A DNA stretch of 64,000 bases from Micromonospora sp. C28SCA-DRY-2 (GTDB taxonomy: Bacteria; Actinomycetota; Actinomycetes; Mycobacteriales; Micromonosporaceae). Under the pieces are notes generated by a model. That model was not told the DNA's origin. It saw only the letters and a list, made by a program, of their open reading frames with translations, and did not search any database. The stretch lies in assembly GCF_030519475.1 (NCBI RefSeq), contig NZ_JAUMKD010000001.1:806001-870000 (forward strand), written 5' to 3'. Both the position numbers and the translations under genes were made by a program. Positions within the stretch are counted from its first letter, which is position 1. The number at the start of each line of letters is the position of its first letter. This document shows positions 1 to 11,851 of the stretch, one piece after another.

Positions 1-2
1 AC

Positions 3-491
3 CCGCGCTTCACGCCGGACAAGAACACCTCGCCGGCCGGCAGCGGCCTCACCCGGCAGGTCGCCGACCAGGTGATCGGCGCCGGCGAGCAACTGGCGGC
101 CACGGTGCGCAGCTCACCGCAACCGGTGAACATCGCGCTGGTGCACGACCCGGCCTCGGCGGGCCCGCTCTCCGGTACCTGCCCGCTGGTGCTCGCCGGG
201 CACACCCACAACCGGCAGGTGTCGAAGCTGCCCGAGGTGGCCGGGCAGATGCCGACCCAGCTCATGGTGCAGGGCTCCACCGGCGGCGCCGGGCTGCGGG
301 GCCTGGAGGGCGAGAAGCCGACCCCGCTGACCATGAGCGTGCTCTACTTCGACAAGGACAAGCTGCTCCAGGCGTACGACGACATCACCGTGGGCGGCAC
401 CGGCCAGGCCCAGGTGAACCTGGAGCGGCACATCGTGGAGAACCCGAAGGCCGGCGCCCCGGTCCCGGTCACCCCCACCCCGACCCGCTGA
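3..491 (+). CDS. Metallophosphoesterase, C-terminal part (5' end outside window)
   Basis: The frame is open from the first bases of the window and ends at a TGA at 489-491, so only the last ~162 residues are present. A VHDP motif and a GHTHN motif match the metal-binding His/Asp blocks near the end of calcineurin-like phosphoesterases. The Pro/Thr-rich tail (ending PVTPTPTR) looks like a disordered C-terminus. Family members hydrolyse phosphomonoesters or diesters at a two-metal centre; the substrate here cannot be told. The N-terminal metal ligands and any signal peptide lie upstream of the window. Confidence 0.8.
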   Translation, partial: PRFTPDKNTSPAGSGLTRQVADQVIGAGEQLAATVRSSPQPVNIALVHDPASAGPLSGTCPLVLAGHTHNRQVSKLPEVAGQMPTQLMVQGSTGGAGLRGLEGEKPTPLTMSVLYFDKDKLLQAYDDITVGGTGQAQVNLERHIVENPKAGAPVPVTPTPTR

Positions 492-505
492 CCCGCCGGG
501 GCGGC

Positions 506-2863
506 TCAGCGCAGGGCTAGGGCGGCCAGGGCGGCGTTGACGATGCTGCCGGGCAGCAGGTCGTGCAGCTCGTACAGCTCCCCGACGCTGCCGGACTGGC
601 CGAACTCGTCCACCCCGAGCGGCACCGCCGGGGCGCCGAGCGCCGAGCCGAGCCAGGCCATCGCGTGCGACGCGGCGTCGTGCACGGTCACCACCGGCAC
701 CCGGTCGGCGAAGGCGGTGCGCAGCGCGCCCGGCACGCTCGGCACGGTCGCGGTGCGCACGCCCTGGCGCAGGGTGCGCTGCCAGGCCCGGTAGAGCCGG
801 TCCAGGCTGGTCACGTCCACCACGTGCGCGGCGATGCCCTCCTCGGCCAGCTCGGCCGCCGCCGCCAGCACCTCGGGCAGCACCGCGCCGGACGCGGCCA
901 GCTGCACCACCGGCGCGTCGGCCAGGTGCGGGTACGCCTGGTGCGCGTCCACCAGCCGGTACGCCCCGGCCACCGCCTGCCGGCGCAGCACCGCGTCGCC
1001 CAGCCGGGCCCGGGCCGCCTCGAACGGCGCCTGGTCGATGGGGCGGGTGCTGAGCCGGAAGTAGTACGCCCCGTCCTCGGCCGGGGCGGCGGTGGCCGAC
1101 GGGCTCGCCCCGCCGGCGATCTGGCCCAGCGCGTCGCAGAGCAACCAGTCCAGGGTGGTCGCGTACGCGGGCTCGACGAAGGTCACGCCGGGCAGCTCCA
1201 GGCCCACCGAGGCGGTGATGGTGGACTGGTGGGCCCCGCCCTCCGGGGCGAGCGTGATGCCCGACGGGGTGCCGGCGACCACGAACCGGGAGCCGGAGTA
1301 CGTGCCGTACAGGAACGCGTCCAGGCCGCGCAGCACGAACGGGTCGTAGACGGTGCCGACCGGCAGCAGCGGCTGGCCGGACAGGTCCCAGGACAGGCCG
1401 AGCTGGCCGAGCAGCAGGAACAGGTTCATCTCCGAGATGCCCAGCTCGATGTGCTGCCCCGCGGGGCTCTCGGTCCAGCGCAGCATCCGGTCCTCGGTCC
1501 AGGAGCGCTGCTCGGTCGGGGCGAACACCCCTGTCTTGTTGATGAAGCCGGCGAGGTTGGTCGAGGTGGCCACGTCCGGCGCGGTGGTGACCAGGTACTT
1601 CCCGACCTCGGGGTCGCGGGCCAGATCGACCAGCACCCGGCCGAAGACCTCCTGGGTGGAGATCGGCTTGTTGGCGCGTACCCGGGTGGTCTCCGGGACG
1701 GTGATCCCCAGCGCCCGCCGGCGCGGCGGGCGGGACAGGGTCTCCCGGCGCTCGCCGGCCCGGATGCCGGCCGCCGACGCCGGGTCGAGGCGGTCCCACT
1801 CGGTCTGCGGGGTCAGCCCGTGCGCCGCGCGCAGCGTGTCGACCTGTTCGGTGGAGAGCAGCGCCGAGTGGTTGCGCGGGTTGCCGGCGATGGGCAGCCC
1901 CCAGCCCTTCACCGTGTACGCGAACACCACGCTGGGCCGGTCGGTGACCGCGTCGCACTGGGCGTACGCGTCGAGCAGCGCCGCCAGGTCGTGCCCGCCG
2001 AGATCGGTGACCAGCGGCCCCAGCTCCTCGTCGGGGATGTCGGCGATGAACTCCGCGATGCCGGCCGGCGCGCCGTCGAGGAACTGCTTGCGCAGCGCGG
2101 GGCCGGCCAGCCCGAACAGCGACTGGTACTGCTCGTTGGGCATCGCGTCGATCCAGGACCGCAGCGCGTCGCCGCCCGGGCGGGCGTACGCCTCGGCGAG
2201 CTTGCGGCCGTACTTGACCTCGACCACGTGCCAGCCGGCCGCCTCGAACTGCCCGCGCCACTGGTTGATCCGCACCCCGGGGACGACCCGGTCCAGCGAC
2301 TGCCGGTTGAAGTCGACCAGCCACATGACGTTGCCGAGCCCGGTGGTGGCCGGGTCGGCGACCGCCTCCCAGATGTTCCCCTCGTCCAGCTCGGCGTCGC
2401 CGATCAGCGCGATGAACCGGGACCGCGGGCGCGGCCCGAAGTGCGCGTCGACGTAGCGCCGGGTGGCGGCGGCGAACAGCGGTGCCGCCGCGCCGAGCCC
2501 GACCGAGCCGGTGGAGAAGTCCACCCCGTCCGGGTCCTTGGTGCGCGACGGGTAGGACTGGAGGCCGCCCCGGGCCCGCAACTTCGTCAGGTACGACCGG
2601 TCCAGGTTGCCCAGCAGGTACTGGATGGCGTGGAACACCGGCGACGCGTGCGGCTTGACCGCCACCCGGTCCTCGGCGTCCAGGTGCGCGAACCAGAGCG
2701 CGGTCATCGCGGTGACCAGCGACGCGCTGGACGCCTGGTGCCCACCCACCTTCACCCCGTCGCCGGTGTCCCGGTCGTGGTTGGCCGCGTCGACGATCCG
2801 GGTGGCGAGCCAGAGCACCCGCCGCTGGATCTCGTCGAGGACGTCGAGGTCGTGTTGGTTCAC
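506..2863 (-). CDS. Transketolase / pyruvate dehydrogenase E1-type ThDP enzyme
   Basis: A 785-residue protein of the transketolase-like superfamily, closest in feel to homodimeric E1 (AceE-type). The N-terminal ThDP/Mg module has GDAELDEGNIWEA followed by DFNRQSLD; an early KPHASPVFHAIQYLLG block is the family HAS motif; the C-terminal half has GISEMN, where the catalytic Glu is expected. It is about 100 residues shorter than classical AceE (~890). The GTG at 2863 was chosen because a GGAG precedes it by about 6 nt and the family sequence begins there; residues further upstream are Arg-rich noise. No E2 or E3 gene lies nearby, so the acceptor and exact substrate are open. It sits alone downstream of gatB, separated by 115 bp. 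Confidence 0.85.
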   Translation of the reverse strand: MNQHDLDVLDEIQRRVLWLATRIVDAANHDRDTGDGVKVGGHQASSASLVTAMTALWFAHLDAEDRVAVKPHASPVFHAIQYLLGNLDRSYLTKLRARGGLQSYPSRTKDPDGVDFSTGSVGLGAAAPLFAAATRRYVDAHFGPRPRSRFIALIGDAELDEGNIWEAVADPATTGLGNVMWLVDFNRQSLDRVVPGVRINQWRGQFEAAGWHVVEVKYGRKLAEAYARPGGDALRSWIDAMPNEQYQSLFGLAGPALRKQFLDGAPAGIAEFIADIPDEELGPLVTDLGGHDLAALLDAYAQCDAVTDRPSVVFAYTVKGWGLPIAGNPRNHSALLSTEQVDTLRAAHGLTPQTEWDRLDPASAAGIRAGERRETLSRPPRRRALGITVPETTRVRANKPISTQEVFGRVLVDLARDPEVGKYLVTTAPDVATSTNLAGFINKTGVFAPTEQRSWTEDRMLRWTESPAGQHIELGISEMNLFLLLGQLGLSWDLSGQPLLPVGTVYDPFVLRGLDAFLYGTYSGSRFVVAGTPSGITLAPEGGAHQSTITASVGLELPGVTFVEPAYATTLDWLLCDALGQIAGGASPSATAAPAEDGAYYFRLSTRPIDQAPFEAARARLGDAVLRRQAVAGAYRLVDAHQAYPHLADAPVVQLAASGAVLPEVLAAAAELAEEGIAAHVVDVTSLDRLYRAWQRTLRQGVRTATVPSVPGALRTAFADRVPVVTVHDAASHAMAWLGSALGAPAVPLGVDEFGQSGSVGELYELHDLLPGSIVNAALAALALR

Positions 2864-2978
2864 GGTGGCTCCATCCGGGCGTCGCCGTTGACGCCCTGCC
2901 GAGGGGTGGCGCGGGTCGCGCGCGTTGCGGGCGGGACGGGCCGCCACCGGGTCCCGGCGGCGGCCGTCCGCTGGTGGT

Positions 2979-4478
2979 TCAGCCCTGGACGCCGAGGCGC
3001 GCCAGGATCAGCTCGCGGACCGTCTTCGCGTCCGCCTGGCCGCCGGTGGCCTTCATGACCGCGCCCACCAGCGCGCCGGCCGCGGCGACCTTGCCGCTGC
3101 GGACCTTCTCGGCGATGGCCGGGTTGGCGGCGATCGCCTCGTCGACGGCGGCGGTGAGCGCGCCGGTGTCCGAGACGACCTCCAGGTTGCGGTTGGTCAT
3201 GATCTCGGTCGGCGAGCCCTCGCCAGCCACCACGCCCTCCAGCACGACCCGGGCCAGCTTGTCGTTGAGCTTGCCCGCGTCGACCAGGCCCTGGAGCTCG
3301 GCGACCTGCGCCGGGGTGGCCCCGACGTCGGCCAGCTCCACGCCGGTCTCGTTGGCCCGCCGGGACAGCTCGCCCAGCCACCACTTGCGGGCGGCGGCCG
3401 GGCTGGCGCCGGCGGCCACTGTCTGCTCGATCAGCTCGACCGCGCCGGCGTTGAGCACCGACTGCATGTCCGCCTCGGACAGGCCCCACTGCTCCTGCAG
3501 CCGGCGCCGGTGCAGCCGGGGCAGCTCCGGCAGGGCGGCCTTCAGCTCGGCGACCCAGGCCGGGTCCGGCGCGAGCGGCACCAGGTCCGGCTCCGGGAAG
3601 TACCGGTAGTCGGTCGCGGTCTCCTTGGACCGGCCGGGCGTGGTGTCGCCGGTGTCCTCGTGGAAGTGCCGGGTCTCCTGGGTGATCCGGCCACCGGCGT
3701 CGAGGACGGCCGCCTGCCGCAGCATCTCCGAACGGACCGCCCGCTCGACCGAGCGCAGCGAGTTGACGTTCTTGGTCTCGGTGCGGGTGCCCCACTCCTG
3801 CCCGGGCAGGTTGAGGGAGGTGTTGACGTCGCAGCGCAGCGACCCCTCCTCCATCCGCACGTCGGACACGCCCAGCGAGCGGATCACGTCACGCAGCTCG
3901 GTGACGTACGCCCGGGCCACCTCGGGAGCGAGCGCGCCGGTGCCGGCGACCGGCTTGGTGACGATCTCGACCAGCGGGATGCCGGCCCGGTTGTAGTCGA
4001 CCAGCGACTCGGTCGCGCCGTGGATCCGGCCGGTGGCGCCGCCGACGTGCAGCGTCTTGCCGGTGTCCTCCTCCAGGTGCACCCGCTCGATGCCGATCCG
4101 CACCAGCTCGCCGTTCACCTCGACGTCCAGGTAGCCGTCGACGCAGAGCGGCTCGTCGTACTGGCTGATCTGGAAGTTCTTCGGCATGTCCGGGTAGAAG
4201 TAGTTCTTCCGGGCGAACCGGCACCACTGCGCGATGGAGCAGTTCAGCGCCAGGCCGATCCGGATGGTCGCCTCGATGGCCGCCTTGTTCGCCACCGGCA
4301 GCGAGCCGGGCAGGCCCAGGCAGACCGGGCAGACCCGGGTGTTCGGCGCGCCACCGAAGTCGGTCGGGCAGCCGCAGAACATCTTGGTGTTCGTGCCCAG
4401 CTCGACGTGGGTCTCCAGGCCGATCACCGGTTCGTAGCGCGCGACGACCTCGTCGTACGCGGGCAGTGTCGTCGTCAT
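2979..4478 (-). CDS. gatB: Asp-tRNA(Asn)/Glu-tRNA(Gln) amidotransferase subunit B
   Basis: 499 residues, the usual length for GatB. It selects the mischarged Asp-tRNA(Asn) or Glu-tRNA(Gln) and carries the kinase-like step that activates the side-chain carboxylate before amidation. The N-terminus has the family signature [13 protein letters not shown] and a zinc site of the CGC...CPVC type (CGCPTDFGG then CPVCLGLPG). The C-terminal third is the helical tail/YqeY-like region that holds the tRNA elbow. It is the last gene of gatC-gatA-gatB, 13 bp after the gatA stop, and is expected to be co-transcribed. Confidence 0.97.
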   Translation of the reverse strand: MTTTLPAYDEVVARYEPVIGLETHVELGTNTKMFCGCPTDFGGAPNTRVCPVCLGLPGSLPVANKAAIEATIRIGLALNCSIAQWCRFARKNYFYPDMPKNFQISQYDEPLCVDGYLDVEVNGELVRIGIERVHLEEDTGKTLHVGGATGRIHGATESLVDYNRAGIPLVEIVTKPVAGTGALAPEVARAYVTELRDVIRSLGVSDVRMEEGSLRCDVNTSLNLPGQEWGTRTETKNVNSLRSVERAVRSEMLRQAAVLDAGGRITQETRHFHEDTGDTTPGRSKETATDYRYFPEPDLVPLAPDPAWVAELKAALPELPRLHRRRLQEQWGLSEADMQSVLNAGAVELIEQTVAAGASPAAARKWWLGELSRRANETGVELADVGATPAQVAELQGLVDAGKLNDKLARVVLEGVVAGEGSPTEIMTNRNLEVVSDTGALTAAVDEAIAANPAIAEKVRSGKVAAAGALVGAVMKATGGQADAKTVRELILARLGVQG

Positions 4479-4491
4479 CGGTGCTCCTGCC

Positions 4492-5967
4492 TCACAGTGC
4501 CGGTGGGGTGAACGTGCCGACGGCGCTCTCCAGCGCGGCCGCGACCCGGTACATCCGGTCGTCGGCCATCGTCGGGGCCATGACCTGAAGGCCGACCGGG
4601 AGCCCCTCGGAGAGCCCGCACGGCACCGAGATGCCGGGGCCGCCGTACAGGTTCGTCGGGATGGTGAACAGGTCGGCCAGGTACATCTGGTACGGGTCGG
4701 AGGTGCGCGCCCCGATCGGGAACGCCACGAACGGGGTGGTCGGCGAGATCAGCGCGTCCACCTGCTCGAACGCGGCGGTGAAGTCGCGCGTGATCAGGGT
4801 GCGGACCTTCTGCGCCTGCCCGTAGTAGGCGTCGTAGTAGCCCGACGACAGCGCGTACGTGCCGATCATGATGCGGCGCTTGACCTCGGGCCCGAAGCCG
4901 GCCTCCCGGGTCAGCGACATGACCTCCTCCAGCGACCGGTTGCCGTCGTCGCCGACCCGCAGGCCGAACCGGACGCCGTCGAACCGGGCCAGGTTGGAGG
5001 AGCACTCACTCGGCGCGATCAGGTAGTACGCCGGCAGGGCGTACTTGAAGTTCGGGCAGGACACCTCGACGATCTCGGCGCCCAGCTTGGTGAGCGTGTC
5101 GACCGACTCGCGGAACGCGGCCATCACGCCCGGCTCGGCGCCCTCGCCGGTGAACTCGGTGACGATGCCGAGCTTCACCCCGGTCAGGTCGCCGGTCGCG
5201 CCGCGCTTCGCCGCGGCCACCACGTCCGGCACCGGCTGCGGGATGGAGGTGGAGTCGGCCGGGTCGTGCCCGCCGATCACCTCGTGCAGCAGCGCCGCGT
5301 CCAGCACGGTACGGGCGCACGGGCCGGGGGTGTCCAGCGAGGAGGAGAACGCCACCAGGCCGTAGCGGGACGTGCCGCCGTAGGTCGGCTTGGCGCCGAC
5401 GGTGCCGGTGACCGCGCCGGGCTGGCGGATCGAGCCGCCGGTGTCCGAGCCGATCGCCAGCGGCGCCTCGTACGCGGCCAGCGCCGCGGCACTGCCGCCG
5501 CCGGAGCCGCCCGGGATCCGGCTCAGGTCCCAGGGGTTGTGGGTCGGGCCGTACGCGGAGTACTCCGTGGAGGAGCCCATCGCGAACTCGTCCATGTTGG
5601 TCTTGCCGAGCATCACCGTGCCGGCCTCGCGCAGCCGCCGCACGATCGTCGAGTCGTACGGCGGGCGCCAGCCCTGAAGGATCTTCGACCCGACGGTGGT
5701 CGGCACGCCCTTGGTGGTGAGCACGTCCTTGACCGCGACTGGCACCCCGGCCAGCGGGCCGAGCCGCTCACCGGCGGCCCGCCGCTCGTCCACCGCGCGG
5801 GCGGCGGCCAGCGCGCCCTCGGAGTCGACGTGCAGGAAGGCGTGCACCCGGTCGTCGACCGCCGCGATCCGGTCCAGGTGCGCCTGGGTGACCTCGACGG
5901 CGGAGGTCTCGCCCGCGGCCACCAGGCCGGCGATCTCCGACGCGGTCAGCTTGGTCAGGTCGGTCAT
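4492..5967 (-). CDS. gatA: Asp-tRNA(Asn)/Glu-tRNA(Gln) amidotransferase subunit A
   Basis: 491 residues. This amidase subunit releases ammonia from glutamine for the GatB reaction. The Ser-cisSer-Lys triad is visible: Lys in VAVKDVL, the Gly/Ser-rich [10 protein letters not shown] block, and the nucleophile Ser in [11 protein letters not shown]. The ATG at 5967 was chosen because it overlaps the gatC stop by 4 bp (ATGA), the usual sign of translational coupling, and because the sequence from MTDLTKLTA onward is family-like while the upstream extension is not. Confidence 0.97.
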   Translation of the reverse strand: MTDLTKLTASEIAGLVAAGETSAVEVTQAHLDRIAAVDDRVHAFLHVDSEGALAAARAVDERRAAGERLGPLAGVPVAVKDVLTTKGVPTTVGSKILQGWRPPYDSTIVRRLREAGTVMLGKTNMDEFAMGSSTEYSAYGPTHNPWDLSRIPGGSGGGSAAALAAYEAPLAIGSDTGGSIRQPGAVTGTVGAKPTYGGTSRYGLVAFSSSLDTPGPCARTVLDAALLHEVIGGHDPADSTSIPQPVPDVVAAAKRGATGDLTGVKLGIVTEFTGEGAEPGVMAAFRESVDTLTKLGAEIVEVSCPNFKYALPAYYLIAPSECSSNLARFDGVRFGLRVGDDGNRSLEEVMSLTREAGFGPEVKRRIMIGTYALSSGYYDAYYGQAQKVRTLITRDFTAAFEQVDALISPTTPFVAFPIGARTSDPYQMYLADLFTIPTNLYGGPGISVPCGLSEGLPVGLQVMAPTMADDRMYRVAAALESAVGTFTPPAL

Positions 5968-6269
5968 GACGCCACATCCTCGTCCAGGATCCGCGGTACG
6001 CGGAACCGCTGCTCCTCCGCGTCGGGCGCGCCCGACAGCGCCTCCTCCGGGGTCAGGCACGGCGTCACCACGTCCTCGCGCAGGACGTTGGTCAGCGGCA
6101 CCGAGTGCGAGGTCGGCGGGATGTCCGCGGCGGCGACCTCGCCGACCTGGGCGACCGCCTGGAGGATCACGTCGAGCTGGCCGGCGAAGGTGTCCAGCTC
6201 CTCCTCCGTGACGGCGAGCCGCGACAGTCGCGCCAGGTGCGCGACCTCCTCGCGGGAGATGGCGGCCAT
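5964..6269 (-). CDS. gatC: Asp-tRNA(Asn)/Glu-tRNA(Gln) amidotransferase subunit C
   Basis: 101 residues, typical for GatC, which wraps round GatA and GatB and stabilises the complex. The start [18 protein letters not shown] is the classic family opening. An AAGGGGG ribosome-binding site lies about 6 nt before the ATG at 6269, which decides it over an in-frame upstream ATG at 6320. It is the first gene of gatCAB and overlaps gatA by 4 bp. Confidence 0.96.
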   Translation of the reverse strand: MAAISREEVAHLARLSRLAVTEEELDTFAGQLDVILQAVAQVGEVAAADIPPTSHSVPLTNVLREDVVTPCLTPEEALSGAPDAEEQRFRVPRILDEDVAS

Positions 6270-6390
6270 CAGTGCCCCCTTCGTGACTGTGCTGCTTCCT
6301 CCGGGCGGTGTGCCGACCACGCGGCGTGGAGCGTGACGCGCGGTGACCGGAGCGAGTCTATTGTTCCGCTCCGGCGTCCCGCCCCCGACA

Positions 6391-6414
6391 CCCCCTCCCC
6401 GCGCCGGGAGGGGG
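6391..6414 (-). terminator. Hairpin downstream of the GGDEF-EAL gene
   Basis: Perfect 9-bp arms CCCCCTCCC (6391-6399) and GGGAGGGGG (6406-6414) with a 6-nt loop lie just past the stop of the minus-strand gene at 6423. There is no T-run, which is common for actinobacterial terminators. It separates that gene from gatC. Confidence 0.45.
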
Positions 6415-6422
6415 CGGGCCGG

Positions 6423-9266
6423 TCAGCGGGGCGACCGGCGCGGCAGGTCGTTGTCCGGGCCGCCGACCGGCCGGACCGGCCGGTAGCGGGCCAGCCAGCC
6501 GACCAGCTCCTCGGCCGGCATCGGGCGGGCGTAGAACCAGCCCTGCGCGGCGTCGCAGCCGGCCGCGTGCAGCATCCGCCAGGTCCGCTCGTCCTCCACG
6601 CCCTCGGCGACCACCCGCAGCCCGAGCGCCCCGGCCAGCTCGATCATCGAGCGGACGATCGCCGCGTCGTCGGCGTCCTCGGCCATCCCGAGGACGAACG
6701 AGCGGTCGACCTTCACCTCCGACAGCGGCAGCCGGCGCAGGTGTTGCAGCGACGAGTAGCCGGTGCCGAAGTCGTCCAGCGCGATGCCCACCCCGATCCG
6801 GTGCAGCCGGGCGATGGTGGCCAGCACCCGGCGCGGGTCGGCCATCAGGGCACCTTCGGTGATCTCCAGTTGCAGCCGCTGCGGCGGTACGCCGTACCGG
6901 GCGAGCCGGTCGGCGATCTGGTCGGCGATCTCCCCGGTGTGCAGGTCCCGGACGCTGACGTTCACCGCCGCCCGCAGCCCGATGCCGGCGGCCGACCACT
7001 TCGCGAGCTGCTCCACCACGTCGTCGACCACCCGGCGGGTGAGCAGGCGCATCACCGCGCTCTGCTCGGCGACCCGGATCAGCTCCTCCGGGTCGACCAT
7101 GCCCCGCCGCGGGTGTCGCCAGCGCAGCAGCGCCTCGACGCCGACCACCTCGCCGGTCGCGATGGCGATCTGCGGCTGGTAGTACATGGTGATCTCGCCG
7201 GCTTCCGGGGCCGGCGCGACCGGCGGGGCCGCCGGCGGGGCGTCGGCGTCCCGGCCGGGCAGCGACGCCCGGTCACCGGGCCGCGCCTCGTCGGCGGCGA
7301 GACCAGCCGGCTCGGCCGGGACAACTGCCGCCGGTTCGCCCGCCGGTCGCGGTCGCTCGCGGTCCGCCGCGCGCCGCCGGTCCACGGTGGGGGTGGTGGA
7401 CGCCCGCCGCCGGATCGGGTCGGCGCCGGTGAGGATCCGGGCGATCAGCTCGTCGTCCTGGTGGGCCGGGTCGGGTCGCTGCCGGCGCCGGGCCCACCAC
7501 CGGCGATCAGGACGGCCGTCCGCCGACCGGCGCGAGCGCCGCCCGCCGCTGGTCGCCCCAGCGCCGCCCGGCACCGCCGCCCCGCCCGGCGGGGCAGTCG
7601 CCGCACCGTTCGGCACCGCCTCTTCGCCCGGCCTGGTCGCCGCCGCGCCGCCGGGCAGGGCGGTCGGGGCACCGCGCCACACCGACTCCCCGCCCGGCCC
7701 GGCCGCTTCCGTGCCACCCGGCGCCGCGTCCCCGCGCGAGCGGGCGTACGCCGCACCGTTCGGCGCCGGCTCCCCGCCGGGCCGCGTGGTCGGGGCGCCG
7801 TTGCGCACCGCCTCCGCGGCCGGCAGGGACGGCGCGGGCAGGGTGGCGCCGTCGCCACCGCGGGCCCCGCTCGGCCCGACGGGCGGCTCGGCACCCAGCC
7901 GGCCGGCCCCGGCCGGGCCGCCGCTGGCCGGGCCGCCGGTGGACGGGCCGCCGGTGGACGGGCCGGATTCCAGCACCCGGCGCAGGTCGGCGAGGAGCCC
8001 GAGCCGCTCGGCGGAGTTGTGGTCGGACTCGGCGGCGTAGACCGCGACGGTGTCGTTGCGGTGCTTCGCGTCGTACATCGCGACGTCGGCGTGGCGCATC
8101 AGGGTGGCGAAGTCCTCGCCGTGCTCGGGGAAGAGGGCGATGCCGATCGACCCGCCGACGTCCAGCGGCAGCCCGTCCAGCGACACCGGCTCGGCGAGCA
8201 CCCGCACCACCCGGTCGGCCAGCTCGCGCGCCTGCCCGGCGTCGGTGAGCCCGGTCATCACGATGGCGAACTCGTCGCCGCCGAGCCGCGCCACCATGTC
8301 CGGCTCGTCGACCACCGCGGTCAGCCGGGCGCTCACCTCGACCAGCAGCCGGTCGCCCACCGCGTGGCCGAGGGCGTCGTTGACGTTCTTGAACCGGTCC
8401 AGGTCGATCAGGAGCAGCGCCAGGTGCGCGTCCGGCTCGCCGCGCGCCGCCCGCTCGGCGTGCAGGTGCACCTGCTCGCCGACCTCGGCCAGCAGGGCCT
8501 TGCGGTTGGGCAGCCCGGTGAGCGGGTCGAGCGAGGCCACCTGCTGCTGCTCGACGGTGAGCCGGGCCATCCGGTACACGGCGAAGAGCGGCACCAGCAC
8601 CAGCGGGATCAGCGCCGCGCTGGCCCGCGCCGCCGCCACCAGCACGGGCGCCAGCAGCAGCAACGAGCCGGTGGAGAGCAGCTCGAACGGCAGGCCCTGC
8701 CGGGCCGACGGCCACCAGCGGTCGCCGAACCGCAGCCGTACGGCCGCGCTGACCAGGCCGTAGTTGACCGCGAACCAGGCCACCGTGGCGCCGGCGACGG
8801 CCGCCACGTCGGCCCAGTGCAGCCGGTGGCCGTCGAAGATGCCGTCCGGGCCGAGCCGGGTGATGCCGTACGCGGCGGCCAGCGCGCAGGCGTACTGGCC
8901 GGCGTTGAACGCGGTGCGCCAGGCGGCGTGCCCCATCCGCCACCCGGAGACCACCACCGCCACCGCCTGCACCGCGACCGCCGGACCGAGCCCCCAGCCG
9001 AGCAGGATGGCGAAGGTGAAGCAGGTCGACGGGAAGACCGCGGAGGACTGCCGTCGCCCCGGCGGGACGAACGGGCGCGCGTCGCAGCCGACCGCGAGCA
9101 CCGCCATCGTCCAGAACGCCGCCGGCAGCCGGGACACCTGCTCCGGCAGTGCGGCCAACGACGGCGCCGAGACCAGCACGGCGGCGGCCAGCACCGCTGC
9201 CACGAAGGCGGAGAACGGCCCGGTGCGTCCAGGTGGGACGGAGTTGCGCGGATCGGCGGTCTCCAT
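6423..9266 (-). CDS. Membrane-anchored GGDEF-EAL cyclic-di-GMP protein (RmdB-like)
   Basis: 947 residues. Residues ~20-245 hold about six hydrophobic segments (membrane sensor region). A GGDEF domain follows, with DPLTGLPNRK near 250 and intact RLGGDEF near 329. After a ~255-residue Pro/Gly/Ala-rich linker (about 434-690) comes an EAL domain with EALLRW near 711 and the DDFGTGYSSL signature, so both synthesis and hydrolysis of c-di-GMP are chemically plausible. Position between ligA and gatC matches my recollection of Streptomyces coelicolor rmdB, a c-di-GMP enzyme affecting development; orthology is inferred. The ATG at 9266 has a GGGAGGTGTG site directly before it. The linker contains tandem DNA repeats at 7915-7959. 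Confidence 0.92.
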   Translation of the reverse strand: METADPRNSVPPGRTGPFSAFVAAVLAAAVLVSAPSLAALPEQVSRLPAAFWTMAVLAVGCDARPFVPPGRRQSSAVFPSTCFTFAILLGWGLGPAVAVQAVAVVVSGWRMGHAAWRTAFNAGQYACALAAAYGITRLGPDGIFDGHRLHWADVAAVAGATVAWFAVNYGLVSAAVRLRFGDRWWPSARQGLPFELLSTGSLLLLAPVLVAAARASAALIPLVLVPLFAVYRMARLTVEQQQVASLDPLTGLPNRKALLAEVGEQVHLHAERAARGEPDAHLALLLIDLDRFKNVNDALGHAVGDRLLVEVSARLTAVVDEPDMVARLGGDEFAIVMTGLTDAGQARELADRVVRVLAEPVSLDGLPLDVGGSIGIALFPEHGEDFATLMRHADVAMYDAKHRNDTVAVYAAESDHNSAERLGLLADLRRVLESGPSTGGPSTGGPASGGPAGAGRLGAEPPVGPSGARGGDGATLPAPSLPAAEAVRNGAPTTRPGGEPAPNGAAYARSRGDAAPGGTEAAGPGGESVWRGAPTALPGGAAATRPGEEAVPNGAATAPPGGAAVPGGAGATSGGRRSRRSADGRPDRRWWARRRQRPDPAHQDDELIARILTGADPIRRRASTTPTVDRRRAADRERPRPAGEPAAVVPAEPAGLAADEARPGDRASLPGRDADAPPAAPPVAPAPEAGEITMYYQPQIAIATGEVVGVEALLRWRHPRRGMVDPEELIRVAEQSAVMRLLTRRVVDDVVEQLAKWSAAGIGLRAAVNVSVRDLHTGEIADQIADRLARYGVPPQRLQLEITEGALMADPRRVLATIARLHRIGVGIALDDFGTGYSSLQHLRRLPLSEVKVDRSFVLGMAEDADDAAIVRSMIELAGALGLRVVAEGVEDERTWRMLHAAGCDAAQGWFYARPMPAEELVGWLARYRPVRPVGGPDNDLPRRSPR
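7915..7959. repeat. Three tandem 15-nt units inside the GGDEF-EAL linker
   Basis: Units at 7915-7929, 7930-7944 and 7945-7959; the last two are identical (GGGCCGCCGGTGGAC) and the first differs at three positions. On the minus strand they encode Gly/Pro/Ser/Thr pentapeptides (GP-S/A-T/S-G) at the start of the disordered linker. Confidence 0.8.
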
Positions 9267-9452
9267 CACACCTCCCGGGACGCCGTGGCGCGTTCACGCG
9301 CCGTGCACCAATGAAACGCCCTCGGTGCCGGGTTCCCCGGTATGACAGTCACGAATCGGTCGTAGTCGTAATTAAGTTGGTATACGCGGCCAGGTGCCCG
9401 CAAGATCCCCACCCGACCCGGGGTGCCAGCCGGCTGCCGGGACGGCCGGCGG

Positions 9453-11654
<2,202 letters not shown>

Positions 11655-11851
11655 TCACGCTACCCCCGCACGGTATCCGGAAGGTGAGACAATCCGCCGC
11701 CCACCCGCCGCGCCCATCCGCCCGCGCCGCCCGGCACCGGTCCCGCCCGGCCCCGGGTTTCCGGTGCCGCCGGCCGCACCGTGCGAGGATCACCGGACGG
11801 CGGACCCGACGACCGCCGTCCGAGGAGAACCGGCGAGCGACGGGGGTAGGG

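Noticed and set aside
6105..9314. A >1000-codon open frame on the plus strand opposite the GGDEF-EAL gene
   Set aside because: Composition is Arg/Gly/Ala/Pro with no domains; it mirrors a real gene and arises from high third-position GC.
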